Assembly: GCA_014655195.1 (NCBI GenBank)
Contig: BNBH01000005.1
Location: 186,334-250,333 of the forward strand
Source of the DNA: Streptomyces cellulosae
Lineage (GTDB): Bacteria > Actinomycetota > Actinomycetes > Streptomycetales > Streptomycetaceae
Length of the DNA: 64,000 bases
Reading direction: 5' to 3'
Shown: positions 26,216 through 37,765 of the stretch, one piece after another
Position numbering within the stretch: position 1 is the stretch's first letter
How the letters are laid out: the number at the start of each line of letters is the position of its first letter
Position numbers and translations under genes: made by a program
Notes under the pieces: generated by a model
What the model saw: only the letters and a program-made list of their open reading frames with translations
Told to the model about the DNA's origin: nothing
Database searches by the model: none

Positions 26216-27641
26216 GGGACTCTCCCAGGTACTGCTCGGCGTGGCCGGCGATCAGGTCGAGGACGGCCGTGATGTCGGCCGTCGTGGTCTCGGGGTTGAG
26301 CAGGGTGAACTTCAGGTAGTGGCGCCCGGACACCTTGGTGCCCGCGACCACCGCGTCGCCGGAGGCGAACAGGGCCTTGCGGGCGTACAGGTTGGCGCGG
26401 TCGGTCTCGGCGGGGTCGGTGACGGCGGCCGGGACGTAGCGGAAGACCAGGGTGGACAGGCTCGGCTCGACCACCACGTCGAAGCGGGGGTCGGCGGCCA
26501 GCAGCTTCCAGCCCTCGGCGGCGAGGTCGCACACCTCGTCGAAGAGCGCGCCGATGCCGTCGGCGCCCATCACGCGCAGCGTCATCCACAGCTTCAGCGC
26601 GTCGAAGCGGCGGGTGGTCTGGAGGGACTTGTCGACCTGGTTGGGGATGCGCTCGGTCACCATGCGGCGCGGGTTGAGGTACTCCGCGTGGTAGGTGGCG
26701 TGCCGCAGCGTGGCCGCGTCGCGCACCAGCACGGCCGAGGAACTGACCGGCTGGAAGAAGGACTTGTGGTAGTCGACGGTGACCGAGTCGGCGCGCTCGA
26801 TGCCGTCGATGCGGTGCCGGTACTTCAGGGAGGCGAGCAGTCCGCAGCCGTAGGCGGCGTCCACGTGCATCCAGGCGCCGTACTGCTCGCACAGGCCCGC
26901 GATCTCCGGCAGCGGGTCGATGGAGCCGAAGTCGGTGGTGCCTGCGGTGGCGACGACCGCCATCGGGACAAGCCCCGCCTCGGCACAGCGCTCCAGCTCG
27001 CGGGCGAGGGCGACGGTCCGCATCCGCTTGTCGTGGTCGACGGGGACGGCCACCACGGCGTCCGGGCCGAGGCCGAGGAGCTTCGCCGACTTCTGCACAC
27101 TGAAGTGGCTGACCTCGGAGGCGAAGACGCGCAGCTTCGCCAGGTCCGGGGACTTGGCCTCCTCGCGGGCCAGCAGCAGCGCCTGGAGGTTGGACTGGGT
27201 GCCGCCGGAGGTGAACACGCCGTCGGCGGCGGGGCCGAGGCCGATGCGGGCGGCCGTCCAGTCGATGAGTTTCCGCTCGATCAGGGTGCCGCCGGCCGAC
27301 TGGTCCCAGGTGTCCAGGGAGGAGTTGACGGCGGAGAGCACCGCCTCGCCGAGCACGGCCGGGATGACGACCGGGCAGTTGAGGTGGGCGAGGTAGCGGG
27401 GGTGGTGGAAGTAGACCGCGTCCCTGAGGTAGACGTCCTCCAGTTCGTCCAGCACCGCGGTGGTGTCGCGCAGCGGCTGGTCGAGGTCGATCGCGTCGAT
27501 GCGCGGGGCGAGGTCGTCGACCGTGACGCCGGTGAACGGCCGGTCGGTGGCGGCGAGTTTGGCGGCCACCCGCTCGACTCCTTCGGTCACGGAGCGGCGG
27601 TAGTGCTCCGTGGTGGTGTCGTTGAGCAGGTGAGAGCGCAT
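26199..27641 (-). CDS. desA: Lysine decarboxylase DesA (PLP)
   Basis: A 480-aa group II PLP-dependent decarboxylase making cadaverine from lysine, the first committed step of desferrioxamine synthesis. It has [19 protein letters not shown] near the cofactor site, [13 protein letters not shown] with the PLP-contacting Asp, and [13 protein letters not shown] with the Schiff-base Lys. The ATG at 27641 follows GGAGGA. An iron box lies 57 bp upstream. It leads the desABCD operon. Confidence 0.95.
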   Translation of the reverse strand: MRSHLLNDTTTEHYRRSVTEGVERVAAKLAATDRPFTGVTVDDLAPRIDAIDLDQPLRDTTAVLDELEDVYLRDAVYFHHPRYLAHLNCPVVIPAVLGEAVLSAVNSSLDTWDQSAGGTLIERKLIDWTAARIGLGPAADGVFTSGGTQSNLQALLLAREEAKSPDLAKLRVFASEVSHFSVQKSAKLLGLGPDAVVAVPVDHDKRMRTVALARELERCAEAGLVPMAVVATAGTTDFGSIDPLPEIAGLCEQYGAWMHVDAAYGCGLLASLKYRHRIDGIERADSVTVDYHKSFFQPVSSSAVLVRDAATLRHATYHAEYLNPRRMVTERIPNQVDKSLQTTRRFDALKLWMTLRVMGADGIGALFDEVCDLAAEGWKLLAADPRFDVVVEPSLSTLVFRYVPAAVTDPAETDRANLYARKALFASGDAVVAGTKVSGRHYLKFTLLNPETTTADITAVLDLIAGHAEQYLGESLDRAC

Positions 27642-27697
27642 GTGGGGGTCCTCCGGTGGGGACGGTCCGTGCGGGGAGAGGGCCGGTGCGGCAGAAC

Positions 27698-27716
27698 TTA
27701 GGTTAGCCTAACCAAA
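27698..27716. promoter_or_regulatory. DmdR1/IdeR-type iron box of desA
   Basis: TTAGGTTAGCCTAACCAAA fits the actinobacterial iron box, with TTAGGTTAG-CTAACC intact. It lies between desF and desA on the promoter side of desA. Iron-loaded DmdR1 would repress transcription here. Confidence 0.92.
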
Positions 27717-27799
27717 CTTTTCCGGGGGTAATCCCGTTTCCGCCGTGACCGTCGTCACGTCCTCAACGGGACGCCACGAAGCCTCAACTCGCTTACGGC

Positions 27800-28672
27800 T
27801 CAAGCCTGTTCGCGGAGCTGCTCCTCCGTCAGACCGCGCCGCCAGTAGCCCACGAACGTCACCCGGCGGCGGTCGACACCGCGCTCCCGGACGAAGTGCC
27901 GGCGCAGCTGCTTCACATGGCCGGACTCCCCGGCGATCCACACGTAGGCGTGCTCGGGGAAGGGGAGGGCGGTCTGCCGGACGGCGTCCAGGGCCAGCGG
28001 GGTCTCCATGGAGGCGGCGCCCTCCCGCACGAACCAGGTGATCTCCGCGTCCGCCGCGGTCGGCAGCTCCTGGACGTCCCCGGCGTGCGGCACCTCCAGC
28101 CACACCCGGGCGCGGACGCCGGGCGGGAGGGTCTCCAGGACGGCGGCCGCGGCGGGCAGGGCGGTCTCGTCCGCCCACAGCAGCACCGTCGAGGCGTCCT
28201 CGGGCGGGCGGAAGCGGATCGCGCGGTTGTCGGCGATCGCGGGGCCGAGCAGCAGCACCCGGTCGCCCGCCGTGGCACGGGCGGCCCAGCGGGACGCCGG
28301 ACCGGCCTCGGCGGACGGGCCCGCCTCCGCGCCGACGCCGTGCAGCACGAAGTCGACGTCGATCTCGGTCGTCCGCCCCAGGGCGTCCGCGCGCAGCGCC
28401 CGCAGCGTGTACGAGCGCATCACCGCCCGTACGTCGTCGGGCAGTTCGCGCCAGCCCTGCCACCACCCGTCGCCCAGCTCCAGCGGCACCACCGGCGCGT
28501 CCTGCCCCGGGTGAGGCAGGAACAGCGACAGGGACTGGTCGCGTCCGTCGGAGCGGAAGTCGCGCAGCTCCGGCCCGGTGAAGGTGACCCGGACCAGCGA
28601 CGGGCCGAGCCGCCGCGTCCCGGCGACCTGAAGGGCGAAGAAACGGAACGGGGCGGCCACGGCAGTCGTCAC
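27800..28672 (-). CDS. desF: Siderophore-interacting protein DesF (ferric-siderophore reductase)
   Basis: A 290-aa ferredoxin-reductase-like protein of the ViuB/SIP family that releases iron from imported ferrioxamine by reduction. The FAD-binding part has MRSYTLRAL (RxYTxR), and the NAD(P)-binding part has LLWADETALPAAAAVLE; the C-terminal AYVWIAGESGHVKQLRRHF is typical of SIPs. GTG 28672 follows AGGAG. It lies 66 bp after desE and probably shares its iron-regulated transcript. Confidence 0.9.
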   Translation of the reverse strand: MTTAVAAPFRFFALQVAGTRRLGPSLVRVTFTGPELRDFRSDGRDQSLSLFLPHPGQDAPVVPLELGDGWWQGWRELPDDVRAVMRSYTLRALRADALGRTTEIDVDFVLHGVGAEAGPSAEAGPASRWAARATAGDRVLLLGPAIADNRAIRFRPPEDASTVLLWADETALPAAAAVLETLPPGVRARVWLEVPHAGDVQELPTAADAEITWFVREGAASMETPLALDAVRQTALPFPEHAYVWIAGESGHVKQLRRHFVRERGVDRRRVTFVGYWRRGLTEEQLREQA

Positions 28673-28738
28673 GGCGTACTCCTGCGAGTCGGGGGCGGCC
28701 GGCCCTCACGGGGGGCCGGCGCGGGGACCTTGCGAGGG

Positions 28739-29782
28739 TCAGCTGACCTTCTTGGCCTTCTCGATGGCCTCGGCGAGCGCCTCCACGGGCGCCACGCACT
28801 TGTCGTAGGACAGGATCGGCTCGGTGGAACGGGCGATGACCTGGCCGGCCTTGACGGCCGGCAGCTGCTTCCAGGTCGCCTCGGTGATGTCGGCGGGCTG
28901 GATGGCCGAGGAGCGGTCGTCCATCAGGATCACGTCGGCCTTGTGCTTGTCGACGTTCTCCCAGCTCAGGCTCTCGAACCAGCCGCCGGTGGCCTTCTTG
29001 GCCTCCTCCGTCGGCTCCACGAAGTTCACTCCGAGGGCCTTGAAGTACTCCAGGTCGACGGAGAGGTTGCTGCCCGAGACGTAGAACAGCTCGGGGCTGG
29101 CGGAGCCGACCAGCACCTTGATCTCCGGCTTGGCCTTGGCGGCCTTGCGCAGCCGCTCCGAGGCCGCCTCGAACCGCTTCTTGGCGTCGGTGACCTTCGC
29201 GGCCGTCATGTCGGCGCCGAGCGACTCGGCCAGCTCCCACATCCGCTGGAGCGGGCCGGTGAGCTGACGGTCGAACACGGAGATGCCGACGCTGGGCGCG
29301 AGCTTGGCGATCTTGTCCTTGGACGCCTCGGGGACGTACCAGAGGGTGCCGGCGTCGTCGAACATCGTGGAGATCAGGACGTCGGGCGCGAGGGCCGCGT
29401 ACTTCTCGACGTTGAACTGGTCCCAGACGTTGCCGAGGATCGTCACCTTGCTGACGTCCATGTCGCCGGCCTGGACGTCGGCCTTGCCGTCCTTGGTCGT
29501 GGTCGGGCCGAACACGCCCTTGACCTCGATGCCGTAGTCGTACAGCGCGGCGGCCACACCCGTGAACGCGACGATGTTCTTGGGCGCCTCGTCGAGCTTC
29601 ACCGTGGTGCCGCGGTCGTCCTTGAACGTCCAGGGACCGGACGCGGCGGAGCCCTTCGTGTCCGCGCCGCCGTCCTTCGCGTCGTCGTCCCCGCAGGCGG
29701 TGAGCACGGCGCCGAGCCCCAGGGCGCCGCCGGCGGCGAGCAGTCCACGACGGGAGAAACGGGCGGTTCTGGCGTTCGACAT
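28739..29782 (-). CDS. desE: Ferrioxamine-binding lipoprotein DesE
   Basis: A 347-aa FecB/FhuD-type receptor for ferric desferrioxamine. The twin-arginine FSRRGLL and lipobox LTAC (Cys30) indicate a Tat-exported lipoprotein. The binding fold is seen in KNIVAFTGVAAALYDYGIEV and LAPDVLISTMFDDA. ATG 29782 is taken; a TTG frame 13 codons upstream runs to the iron box and is unlikely. SD is weak. A 19-bp iron box identical to that of desA lies 45 bp upstream. It delivers ferrioxamine to a permease encoded elsewhere. Confidence 0.93.
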   Translation of the reverse strand: MSNARTARFSRRGLLAAGGALGLGAVLTACGDDDAKDGGADTKGSAASGPWTFKDDRGTTVKLDEAPKNIVAFTGVAAALYDYGIEVKGVFGPTTTKDGKADVQAGDMDVSKVTILGNVWDQFNVEKYAALAPDVLISTMFDDAGTLWYVPEASKDKIAKLAPSVGISVFDRQLTGPLQRMWELAESLGADMTAAKVTDAKKRFEAASERLRKAAKAKPEIKVLVGSASPELFYVSGSNLSVDLEYFKALGVNFVEPTEEAKKATGGWFESLSWENVDKHKADVILMDDRSSAIQPADITEATWKQLPAVKAGQVIARSTEPILSYDKCVAPVEALAEAIEKAKKVS

Positions 29783-29827
29783 GGAAGGGTCTGCTTTCGT
29801 GCGTACGGGACCGATGTGCAAACAGCG

Positions 29828-29846
29828 TTAGGTTAGCCTAACCAAA
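29828..29846. promoter_or_regulatory. Iron box of desE-desF
   Basis: TTAGGTTAGCCTAACCAAA is identical over all 19 bases to the box upstream of desA and sits in the same orientation before desE, giving matched control of uptake and synthesis. Confidence 0.92.
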
Positions 29847-29980
29847 CGATCTGTCCAGTGGGCGTTCGGGGTTACCTGTCCGGCTTACGCCGGTTCCGCG
29901 CCGTGATTCGGGTCACCCGGCCGCACGACGACGGCCCGCGCCGGGGTGGCGCGGGCCGTTCACTCATGGGGAGCGGTGGC

Positions 29981-31141
29981 TCAGCCCGCCAGGCCCAACT
30001 CCCGTGCGATGAGCATCCGCTGGACCTCGCTCGTGCCCTCGCCGATCTCCAGGATCTTCGAGTCGCGCCACATGCGGGCCACCGGGTACTCGTTCATGAA
30101 GCCGTAACCGCCGTGGATCTGCGTCGCGTCGCGCGCGTTGTCCACGGCCACCGTGGAGGAGTACAGCTTGGCCAGCGCCGCCTCCTTCTTGAACGGCTCG
30201 CCCGCCACCAGCCTGCTGGCCGCGTCCCGCCACGCGAGGCGCGCCGTGTGCGCCTTCATCTCCATGTCGGCGATCTTGAACTGGATCGCCTGGTTGGCGC
30301 CGATCGGACGCCCGAACGCGTGCCGCTCCTTGGCGTACTTCACCGACTCGTCCACACAGCCCTGCGCAAGGCCCGTGGCGAGCGCGGCGATGGCGATGCG
30401 GCCCTCGTCGAGGATGCGCAGGAACTGGGCGTAGCCGCGGCCCTCCTGGCCCAGCAGGTTGGCCGCCGGGACGCGCACGTCCTGGAAGGACAGCTCACGG
30501 GTGTCCGAGGCGTTCCAGCCGACCTTCGAGTACGGCGCCGCCACCGTGAAGCCCGGGGTGCCGGAGGGGACGATGATCGACGAGATCCGCGGCTTCCCGT
30601 CGGGCTTGCGGCCGGTGACGGCGGTGACGGTGACCAGACCCGTGATGTCCGTGCCGGAGTTGGTGATGAAGCACTTGGTGCCGTTGATGACCCACTCGCC
30701 GGTCGCCTCGTCCAGGCGGGCCGTGGTCCGGGTCGCGCCCGCGTCGCTGCCGCCGTCCGGCTCGGTCAGACCGAAGGCGCCGAGTATCTCGCCCGAGCAC
30801 AGCCGGGGCAGCCACTCGCGCTTCTGCTCCTCGGTGCCGAACAGGTGCAGCGGCATGGCGCCCAGCGAGACGCCCGCCTCCAGGGTGATGGCCACCGAGG
30901 AGTCCACGCGGGCCAGTTCCTCCAGGGCCACGCCGAGCGCGAAGTAGTCGCCGCCCATGCCGCCGTACTCCTCCGGGAACGGCAGCCCGAACAGCCCCAT
31001 GCGGCCCATCTCGCGCACGATCTCGTACGGGAACTCGTGCCGCTCGTAGAAGTCGCCGATCTTCGGCGCCACCACGTCGTGCGCGAACTCCTCGACCGTG
31101 CGGCGGAGTTCGTCGAGTTCGGGGGAGAGCTTGTGGTCCAT
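29981..31141 (-). CDS. acdH: Branched/short-chain acyl-CoA dehydrogenase AcdH
   Basis: A 386-aa flavoprotein oxidising branched-chain acyl-CoAs from valine, isoleucine and leucine. FAD and substrate signatures are GAFGLTEPDGGSDAG and CFITNSG; the C-terminal helix has QIHGGYGFMNEYPVARMWRD. IGEGTSEVQRM carries the catalytic Glu at the position used by SCAD-type enzymes, not the helix-G position of isovaleryl-CoA dehydrogenases. It follows hmgL by 4 bp as the last gene of the leucine operon. From memory, the S. coelicolor AcdH acts on all three branched chains. Confidence 0.9.
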   Translation of the reverse strand: MDHKLSPELDELRRTVEEFAHDVVAPKIGDFYERHEFPYEIVREMGRMGLFGLPFPEEYGGMGGDYFALGVALEELARVDSSVAITLEAGVSLGAMPLHLFGTEEQKREWLPRLCSGEILGAFGLTEPDGGSDAGATRTTARLDEATGEWVINGTKCFITNSGTDITGLVTVTAVTGRKPDGKPRISSIIVPSGTPGFTVAAPYSKVGWNASDTRELSFQDVRVPAANLLGQEGRGYAQFLRILDEGRIAIAALATGLAQGCVDESVKYAKERHAFGRPIGANQAIQFKIADMEMKAHTARLAWRDAASRLVAGEPFKKEAALAKLYSSTVAVDNARDATQIHGGYGFMNEYPVARMWRDSKILEIGEGTSEVQRMLIARELGLAG

Positions 31142-31145
31142 GTCG

Positions 31146-32093
31146 TCACTGCTCCTGGTGGGAGAGGGCTCGTACGGTGCGGGACGGGCTGGGCCGGCCC
31201 AGGTGGGCGGCCATCCAGACGCTTGTGGCGACCAGACGGCCGAGGTCGACCCCGGTGTCGATGCCGAGGCCCCGCAGCATCCACACGAGGTCTTCGGTGG
31301 CGAGATTGCCGGTGGCGGACTTCGCGTACGGGCAGCCGCCCAGCCCGCCCGCCGAGGCGTCGACCGTGGCGACGCCCTGCTGGAGCGCGGCCAGGGTGTT
31401 GGACAGCGCCTGGCCGTAGGTGTCGTGGAAGTGCACGCCCAGCGCGGGGACGGGCACGCCCGCCTCCGTGAGCGCGCGGATCAGGGCCGTCACATGGCCC
31501 GGGGTCGCCACCCCGATGGTGTCGCCGAGGCTCAGCTCGTCGCAGCCCAGGTCGAGCAGCGCCCGGCACACCTTCACCACCTGGGGAACCGGGACCGCGC
31601 CCTCCCAGGGGTCGCCGAAGCACATCGAGAGGTATCCGCGCACATGGACGCCCTGCTCCTTGGCGCGGGCCACCACCGGCTCGAACATGGCCAGCGACTC
31701 GTCCACCGTGCGGTTGAGGTTGGCCTTGGCGAAGGACTCCGTGGCGCTGGCGAACACCGCCACCCGGCGGGCGCCCAGCGCCAGCGCCCGGTCCAGGCCG
31801 CGCTCGTTGGGCACCAGCACCGGCAGCTCGACCGGCAGGCCGGACACCGCCGGGTACAGGTCCTCGGCGTCCGCGAGCTGCGGCACCCACTTGGGGTGCA
31901 CGAAGCTCGTCGCCTCGATGGTGGTCAGGCCCGTGCCGGCCAGCCGGCGGACGAACTCCGCCTTCACCGCCGTCGGCACGATCTGCTTCTCGTTCTGCAG
32001 GCCGTCGCGGGCGCCCACCTCGTGGATCCGCACCCGCGCGGGCAGCCCCTCGGCCGGTACGGCCATGGGCAGGCCCAGCTGGCTCACGTTCAT
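31146..32093 (-). CDS. hmgL: Hydroxymethylglutaryl-CoA lyase
   Basis: A 315-aa DRE-TIM lyase that splits HMG-CoA into acetyl-CoA and acetoacetate, the last step of leucine breakdown. It begins with [16 protein letters not shown] (metal-binding RDGLQNE) and has [13 protein letters not shown] (HxH metal ligands) and the active-site loop [15 protein letters not shown] with its Cys. Its ATG overlaps the stop of the biotin-carboxylase gene as ATGA. Normal length. Confidence 0.93.
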   Translation of the reverse strand: MNVSQLGLPMAVPAEGLPARVRIHEVGARDGLQNEKQIVPTAVKAEFVRRLAGTGLTTIEATSFVHPKWVPQLADAEDLYPAVSGLPVELPVLVPNERGLDRALALGARRVAVFASATESFAKANLNRTVDESLAMFEPVVARAKEQGVHVRGYLSMCFGDPWEGAVPVPQVVKVCRALLDLGCDELSLGDTIGVATPGHVTALIRALTEAGVPVPALGVHFHDTYGQALSNTLAALQQGVATVDASAGGLGGCPYAKSATGNLATEDLVWMLRGLGIDTGVDLGRLVATSVWMAAHLGRPSPSRTVRALSHQEQ

Positions 32094-34126
32094 GCCGTCT
32101 CCCCTTCCGCCGGTTCCGCGGTCTCCACGGGCGCGATGACCGCGAGCACCTGGTCCATGGCGACCGTCGTGCCCGGGGACACGTCCAGCTCCGTGACCGT
32201 GCCGGCGTGCGGGGCCGAGATGACGTGCTCCATCTTCATCGCCTCCACCACCAGCAGGCTCTGGCCCGCGTCCACCTCGTCGCCGACGGCGACCTTCACC
32301 ACCGTCACCGTGCCCGGCATCGGCGCGGTCAGCGAGTCGGCGCCCGCCTGACCCGCCCGGCTGAGGGACGCGGCGACCGGGTCGTGGTCCCGCACCTGCC
32401 AGGCGTCGCCGTCCCGGCCCAGCCAGGAGCCGTCGGGCAGGGCGGCGAAGGTGTGCGCGACGCCGTCCAGCGCGCAGGTGAACCGGTGTCCCTCCAACGG
32501 CCCCGCGGACGCCCGCAGCGGGGTGTCCGCGCCGGGCAGCAGCAGCTCCGTGCCGCCGTCGGCCGTGGCCCGCACCCGCACGGTCACCGGGTCGTGGCCC
32601 GCCACCCGCAGAGGGTGCGCCGTCCAGGCCCGGCCACCGCCCATCCGCCAGCCGTCGGCGGCGTCGAACGGGTCACGCCAGCCGGGGCCCGTGTCGGGTT
32701 CGAGGGCGGCCTGGCGCAGCAGCGCCGCCGCCGCGTACACCTCGGCCGGGACCTCGCCGCCGACCAGGGAGTCCGCCTCCCGCTCCACCAGACCGGTGTC
32801 CAGCTCGCCCGACACGACCGCCGGGTGCGCCAGCAGCCGCCGCAGGAAGCCCGCGTTGGTCTGCACGCCCAGCGTCACCGTCTCCGCGAGCGCCGCCCGC
32901 AGCCTGCGCAGCGCGGTCGCCCGGTCGGGGCCGTACGCGATCACCTTGGACAGCATCGGGTCGTACAGGCTGCCGACCTCCGTGCCCTCGCTCAGCCCGG
33001 AGTCCGTGCGCACGCCGTCGCCCTGCGGCTCGCGCAGCCGCAGCACCGTGCCGCCGGAGGGCAGGAAGCCGCGCGCCGGGTCCTCGGCGCACAGCCGCGC
33101 CTCGACCGCGTGCCCGGTGAGCCGTACGTCGTCCTGCCCGAACGCCAGCCGCTCGCCCGCCGCGACCCGCAGCTGCCACTCCACCAGGTCGAGCCCGGTG
33201 ACGAGCTCCGTGACCGGGTGCTCCACCTGGAGCCGGGTGTTCATCTCCATGAAGTAGTACGCCGACGGGTCGTCGCCCGGGACGATGAACTCCACCGTGC
33301 CCGCGCCCCGGTAGCCGCAGGAGCGGGCCGCCTGCACGGCCGCCTCGCCCATCGCCGCCCGGACCTTCTCGTCGAGGAGCACACTGGGCGCCTCCTCGAC
33401 GATCTTCTGGTGCCGGCGCTGGAGCGAGCACTCGCGCTCGCCGAGGTGCACCACGGTGCCGTGGCCGTCGGCCAGCACCTGGATCTCGATGTGCCGGGGC
33501 CGGTCGATCCACCGCTCCACCAGCAGCGTGTCGTCGCCGAAGGAGGCGCGGGCCTCGCGCCGGGCCGCCGCGATCTCGTCCGCGAGGCGTGTCTCGTCCC
33601 GCACCAGGCGCATGCCCTTGCCGCCGCCGCCCGCCGAGGGCTTCAGCAGCACCGGCATGCCGATCTCCCGGGCCGCGTCGACGAGCTGCGCGTCCGTCAG
33701 CCCGCTGCCGCTGGAGCCGGGCACCACCGGCACACCGGCCGCCTGCACCGTCTCCTTGGCGCGGATCTTGTCGCCCATCAGGGCGATGGCGTCCGCCGGC
33801 GGCCCGATGAAGGCGAGCCCCGCCGCCTCGCAGGCCCGCGCGAACTCCGCGTTCTCCGCGAGGAAGCCGTACCCCGGGTGCACCGCCCGCGCGCCGGTGC
33901 GGGCGGCCGCCTCCAGCAGCCGCTCCGCCGACAGATAGCTCTCGGCGGCCGGCGCCGGGCCGATCCGCACCGCCGTGTCGGCCTCCCGGACGTGCCGGGC
34001 GTCCGCGTCCGCGTCCGAGTACACCGCCACCGAGCGCACGCCCAGCGACCGCAGCGTGCGCACGACACGCACGGCGATCTCGCCCCGGTTCGCCACCAGC
34101 ACCGTGTCGAACATCTGATCAGTCAT
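32090..34126 (-). CDS. mccA: Methylcrotonyl/acyl-CoA carboxylase alpha subunit (biotin carboxylase-BCCP)
   Basis: A 678-aa subunit carrying biotin carboxylase and biotin carrier domains. The N-terminal domain opens [18 protein letters not shown]; the ATP-grasp loop is [32 protein letters not shown] is complete. The C-terminal carrier has [10 protein letters not shown] with the biotinylated Lys. ATG 34126 has AGGGG upstream; a GTG at 34144 overlapping the previous stop is an alternative. With the carboxyltransferase gene upstream and hmgL downstream, 3-methylcrotonyl-CoA is the likely substrate. Confidence 0.9.
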   Translation of the reverse strand: MTDQMFDTVLVANRGEIAVRVVRTLRSLGVRSVAVYSDADADARHVREADTAVRIGPAPAAESYLSAERLLEAAARTGARAVHPGYGFLAENAEFARACEAAGLAFIGPPADAIALMGDKIRAKETVQAAGVPVVPGSSGSGLTDAQLVDAAREIGMPVLLKPSAGGGGKGMRLVRDETRLADEIAAARREARASFGDDTLLVERWIDRPRHIEIQVLADGHGTVVHLGERECSLQRRHQKIVEEAPSVLLDEKVRAAMGEAAVQAARSCGYRGAGTVEFIVPGDDPSAYYFMEMNTRLQVEHPVTELVTGLDLVEWQLRVAAGERLAFGQDDVRLTGHAVEARLCAEDPARGFLPSGGTVLRLREPQGDGVRTDSGLSEGTEVGSLYDPMLSKVIAYGPDRATALRRLRAALAETVTLGVQTNAGFLRRLLAHPAVVSGELDTGLVEREADSLVGGEVPAEVYAAAALLRQAALEPDTGPGWRDPFDAADGWRMGGGRAWTAHPLRVAGHDPVTVRVRATADGGTELLLPGADTPLRASAGPLEGHRFTCALDGVAHTFAALPDGSWLGRDGDAWQVRDHDPVAASLSRAGQAGADSLTAPMPGTVTVVKVAVGDEVDAGQSLLVVEAMKMEHVISAPHAGTVTELDVSPGTTVAMDQVLAVIAPVETAEPAEGETA

Positions 34127-34140
34127 CGTCAGGGGTCCCC

Positions 34141-35757
<1,617 letters not shown>

Positions 35758-35776
35758 CCTGCGGGTCCCCTCACGT

Positions 35777-35792
35777 GTTAATGAGCGTTAAC
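35777..35792. promoter_or_regulatory. Operator 1 of the TetR/leucine operon region
   Basis: GTTAATGAGCGTTAAC is a near-perfect 16-bp palindrome (arms GTTAA/TTAAC). It shares its arms with a second box 29 bp away, as expected for TetR dimers binding on almost the same face of the helix. Confidence 0.8.
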
Positions 35793-35805
35793 GCGTTTCC
35801 TTCAG

Positions 35806-35821
35806 GTTAACGACCGCTAAC
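35806..35821. promoter_or_regulatory. Operator 2 of the TetR/leucine operon region
   Basis: GTTAACGACCGCTAAC is an imperfect 16-bp palindrome related to operator 1, in the 86-bp gap between mccB and the TetR gene. One or both boxes should regulate both genes. Confidence 0.8.
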
Positions 35822-35843
35822 CTCCCTGTCTAGAATCGTCTTC

Positions 35844-36446
35844 ATGGCCACCAGAACCGATGCCCCCACCCGCCGCGAGCAGATCCTCAAGGAGGCCGCG
35901 CGGCTCTTCGCCGAGCGGGGCTTCCACGGGGTCGGCGTCGACGAGATAGGCGCCGCCGTCGGCATCAGCGGGCCGGGGCTCTACCGGCACTTCGCGGGCA
36001 AGGACGCGATGCTGGCGGAGCTGCTGGTCGGCATCAGCGAGTCGCTCCTGACCGGGGCGAAGCGGCGGCTCTCCGAGGCGGAAGCGGCCGGGGTGGCTCC
36101 CGAGGCGGTCCTCGACTCGCTGATCGAGGGGCACATCGACTTCGCGCTCGACGACCGCCCGCTCATCACCCTGCACGACCGTGAGCTGGACCGCCTCCGG
36201 GACGCCGACCGCAAGCTGGTGCGCCAGCTCCAGCGGCAGTACGTCGAGCTGTGGGTGGGAGCCGTACGCCGCCTCTACCCGGGCCTCACCGAGCCTGCCG
36301 CCCGCTCGGCGGTCCACTCGGTCTTCGGCCTCCTCAACTCCACCCCCCACCTCACCCGCCCGGGCTCCCTCCCGGACCGCGCGGGCACGGCGGAGCTGCT
36401 GCACCGGATGGCGCGGGGGGCGTTCGCGGCGGCGGCGGAGTCCTGA
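35844..36446 (+). CDS. TetR-family regulator of the leucine catabolic operon
   Basis: A 200-aa TetR protein. The helix-turn-helix (residues about 11-57) reads REQILKEAARLFAERGFHGV and IGAAVGISGPGLYRHFAGKD. The ligand domain ends in a typical helical bundle. It is divergent from mccB with two palindromes between, so it most likely represses the operon and itself; an acyl-CoA or acid of leucine breakdown is the natural effector (inference). Similar LiuR/SACE-type regulators are known in actinobacteria. Confidence 0.88.
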   Translation: MATRTDAPTRREQILKEAARLFAERGFHGVGVDEIGAAVGISGPGLYRHFAGKDAMLAELLVGISESLLTGAKRRLSEAEAAGVAPEAVLDSLIEGHIDFALDDRPLITLHDRELDRLRDADRKLVRQLQRQYVELWVGAVRRLYPGLTEPAARSAVHSVFGLLNSTPHLTRPGSLPDRAGTAELLHRMARGAFAAAAES

Positions 36447-36534
36447 GGGGCGCGCCCGCCCGCGCGGAGTGACGAGCGTTACGGGGCGTCCGGTCTGGAC
36501 GACTGTGGATACTCGCCGGTACCTTTCTCTGAGC

Positions 36535-36542
36535 AAGCGCTT
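36535..36542. promoter_or_regulatory. AAGCGCTT palindrome before acyl-CoA dehydrogenase
   Basis: AAGCGCTT in the context GAGCAAGCGCTTAGAC lies 31 bp before the dehydrogenase start. TetR-type fatty-acid regulators in actinobacteria often use such sites, but the core is short. Confidence 0.35.
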
Positions 36543-36572
36543 AGACATGCCCAGGCTGCGGAGGTGGCGGCA

Positions 36573-37730
36573 GTGCGCCGTACGATTTTCAACGAGGATC
36601 ACGAGGCGTTCCGGGAGACCATCCGCGCCTTCATCGAGGCCGAGGTCGTCCCCGTCTACGACGAGTGGTTCGCGGCCGGACAGGCGCCCCGCGACTTCTA
36701 CTACAAGCTCGGTGAGCTGGGCATCTTCGGCATCAGCGTGCCGGAGGAGTTCGGCGGCGCGGGCATGGACACCCACAAGTTCGAGGCCGTCCTCTACGAG
36801 GAGACCGCCCGCGCGGGCGTCCAGTTCGGCGGCTCCGGCGTGCACGTGCTGCTCGCCCTGCCGTACATCAAGATGCTCGGCACCGACGAGCAGAAGAAGC
36901 GGTACCTCCCGAAGTTCGTCACCGGCGAGGAGATGTGGGCCATCGCGATGACGGAGCCGGGCACCGGCTCCGACCTCGCGGGCATGAAGACCACCGCCAA
37001 GCTGAGCGAGGACGGCACCCACTACGTCCTCAACGGCGCCAAGACCTTCATCACCGGCGGCGTGCACGCCGACAAGGTGATCGTCTGCGCCCGCACCGCG
37101 GCCCCCACCGCCGAGGACCGCCGTCACGGCATCTCCCTCTTCGTCGTGGACACCAAGTCCGAGGGCTACTCCGTCGGCCGCAAGCTCGACAAGCTCGGCC
37201 TGCGCACCTCCGACACCGCCGAGCTGGCGTTCGTCGACGTGAAGGTCGCCGCGGAGGACCTGCTCGGCGAGGAGAACAAAGGCTTCTACTACCTCGGCCA
37301 CAACCTGGCCTCCGAGCGCTGGGGCATCGCCTACGGCGCCTACGCCCAGGCCAAGGCCGCCGTCCGGTTCGCCAAGCAGTACGTGCAGGAGCGCACCGTC
37401 TTCGGCAAGCCGGTCGCGCACTTCCAGAACACCAAGTTCGAGCTGGCCGCCTGCCAGGCCGAGGTGGACGCCGCCGAGGCCGTCGCCGACCGCGCCACCG
37501 AGGCCCTGGACGCCGGCGAGCTCACGCCCGCCGAGGCCGCCAGCGCCAAGCTGTTCTGCACCGAGGTCGCCCACCGCGTCATCGACCGCTGCCTCCAGCT
37601 GCACGGCGGCTACGGCTACATGAACGAGTACCCGATCGCCCGCCTGTACGCGGACAACCGGGTCAACCGCATCTACGGCGGCACCAGCGAGATCATGAAG
37701 ACGATCATCGCCAAGGACATGGGCCTGTAA
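36573..37730 (+). CDS. Long-chain-type acyl-CoA dehydrogenase
   Basis: A 385-aa flavoprotein. It keeps WAIAMTEPGTGSDLAGMKTT and TFITGGVHADKVIVCART for FAD and substrate. The C-terminal motif is IYGGTSEIMKTIIAKDMGL, with Gly where SCAD-type enzymes have their catalytic Glu, while ASERWGIAYG has a Glu matching helix G of LCAD/IVD-type enzymes. So it is of the LCAD type and differs from AcdH. GTG 36573 has GCGGAGG eight bases upstream, favoured over GTG 36564. With tesB 35 bp downstream it likely serves fatty acid breakdown. Confidence 0.85.
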   Translation: MRRTIFNEDHEAFRETIRAFIEAEVVPVYDEWFAAGQAPRDFYYKLGELGIFGISVPEEFGGAGMDTHKFEAVLYEETARAGVQFGGSGVHVLLALPYIKMLGTDEQKKRYLPKFVTGEEMWAIAMTEPGTGSDLAGMKTTAKLSEDGTHYVLNGAKTFITGGVHADKVIVCARTAAPTAEDRRHGISLFVVDTKSEGYSVGRKLDKLGLRTSDTAELAFVDVKVAAEDLLGEENKGFYYLGHNLASERWGIAYGAYAQAKAAVRFAKQYVQERTVFGKPVAHFQNTKFELAACQAEVDAAEAVADRATEALDAGELTPAEAASAKLFCTEVAHRVIDRCLQLHGGYGYMNEYPIARLYADNRVNRIYGGTSEIMKTIIAKDMGL

Positions 37731-37765
37731 GGTCCCGGAAATCCCTGCCGTATACAACTGATTCC

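Noticed and set aside
22615..29782. Possible additional biosynthetic cluster around des
   Set aside because: Only the known desferrioxamine genes are present; no PKS, NRPS, terpene or RiPP core gene was seen in the window.
36535..36542. Same LacI operator as at 62701
   Set aside because: They share only AAGCGCTT, an 8-bp palindrome likely by chance in this GC range, and the downstream genes are unrelated.
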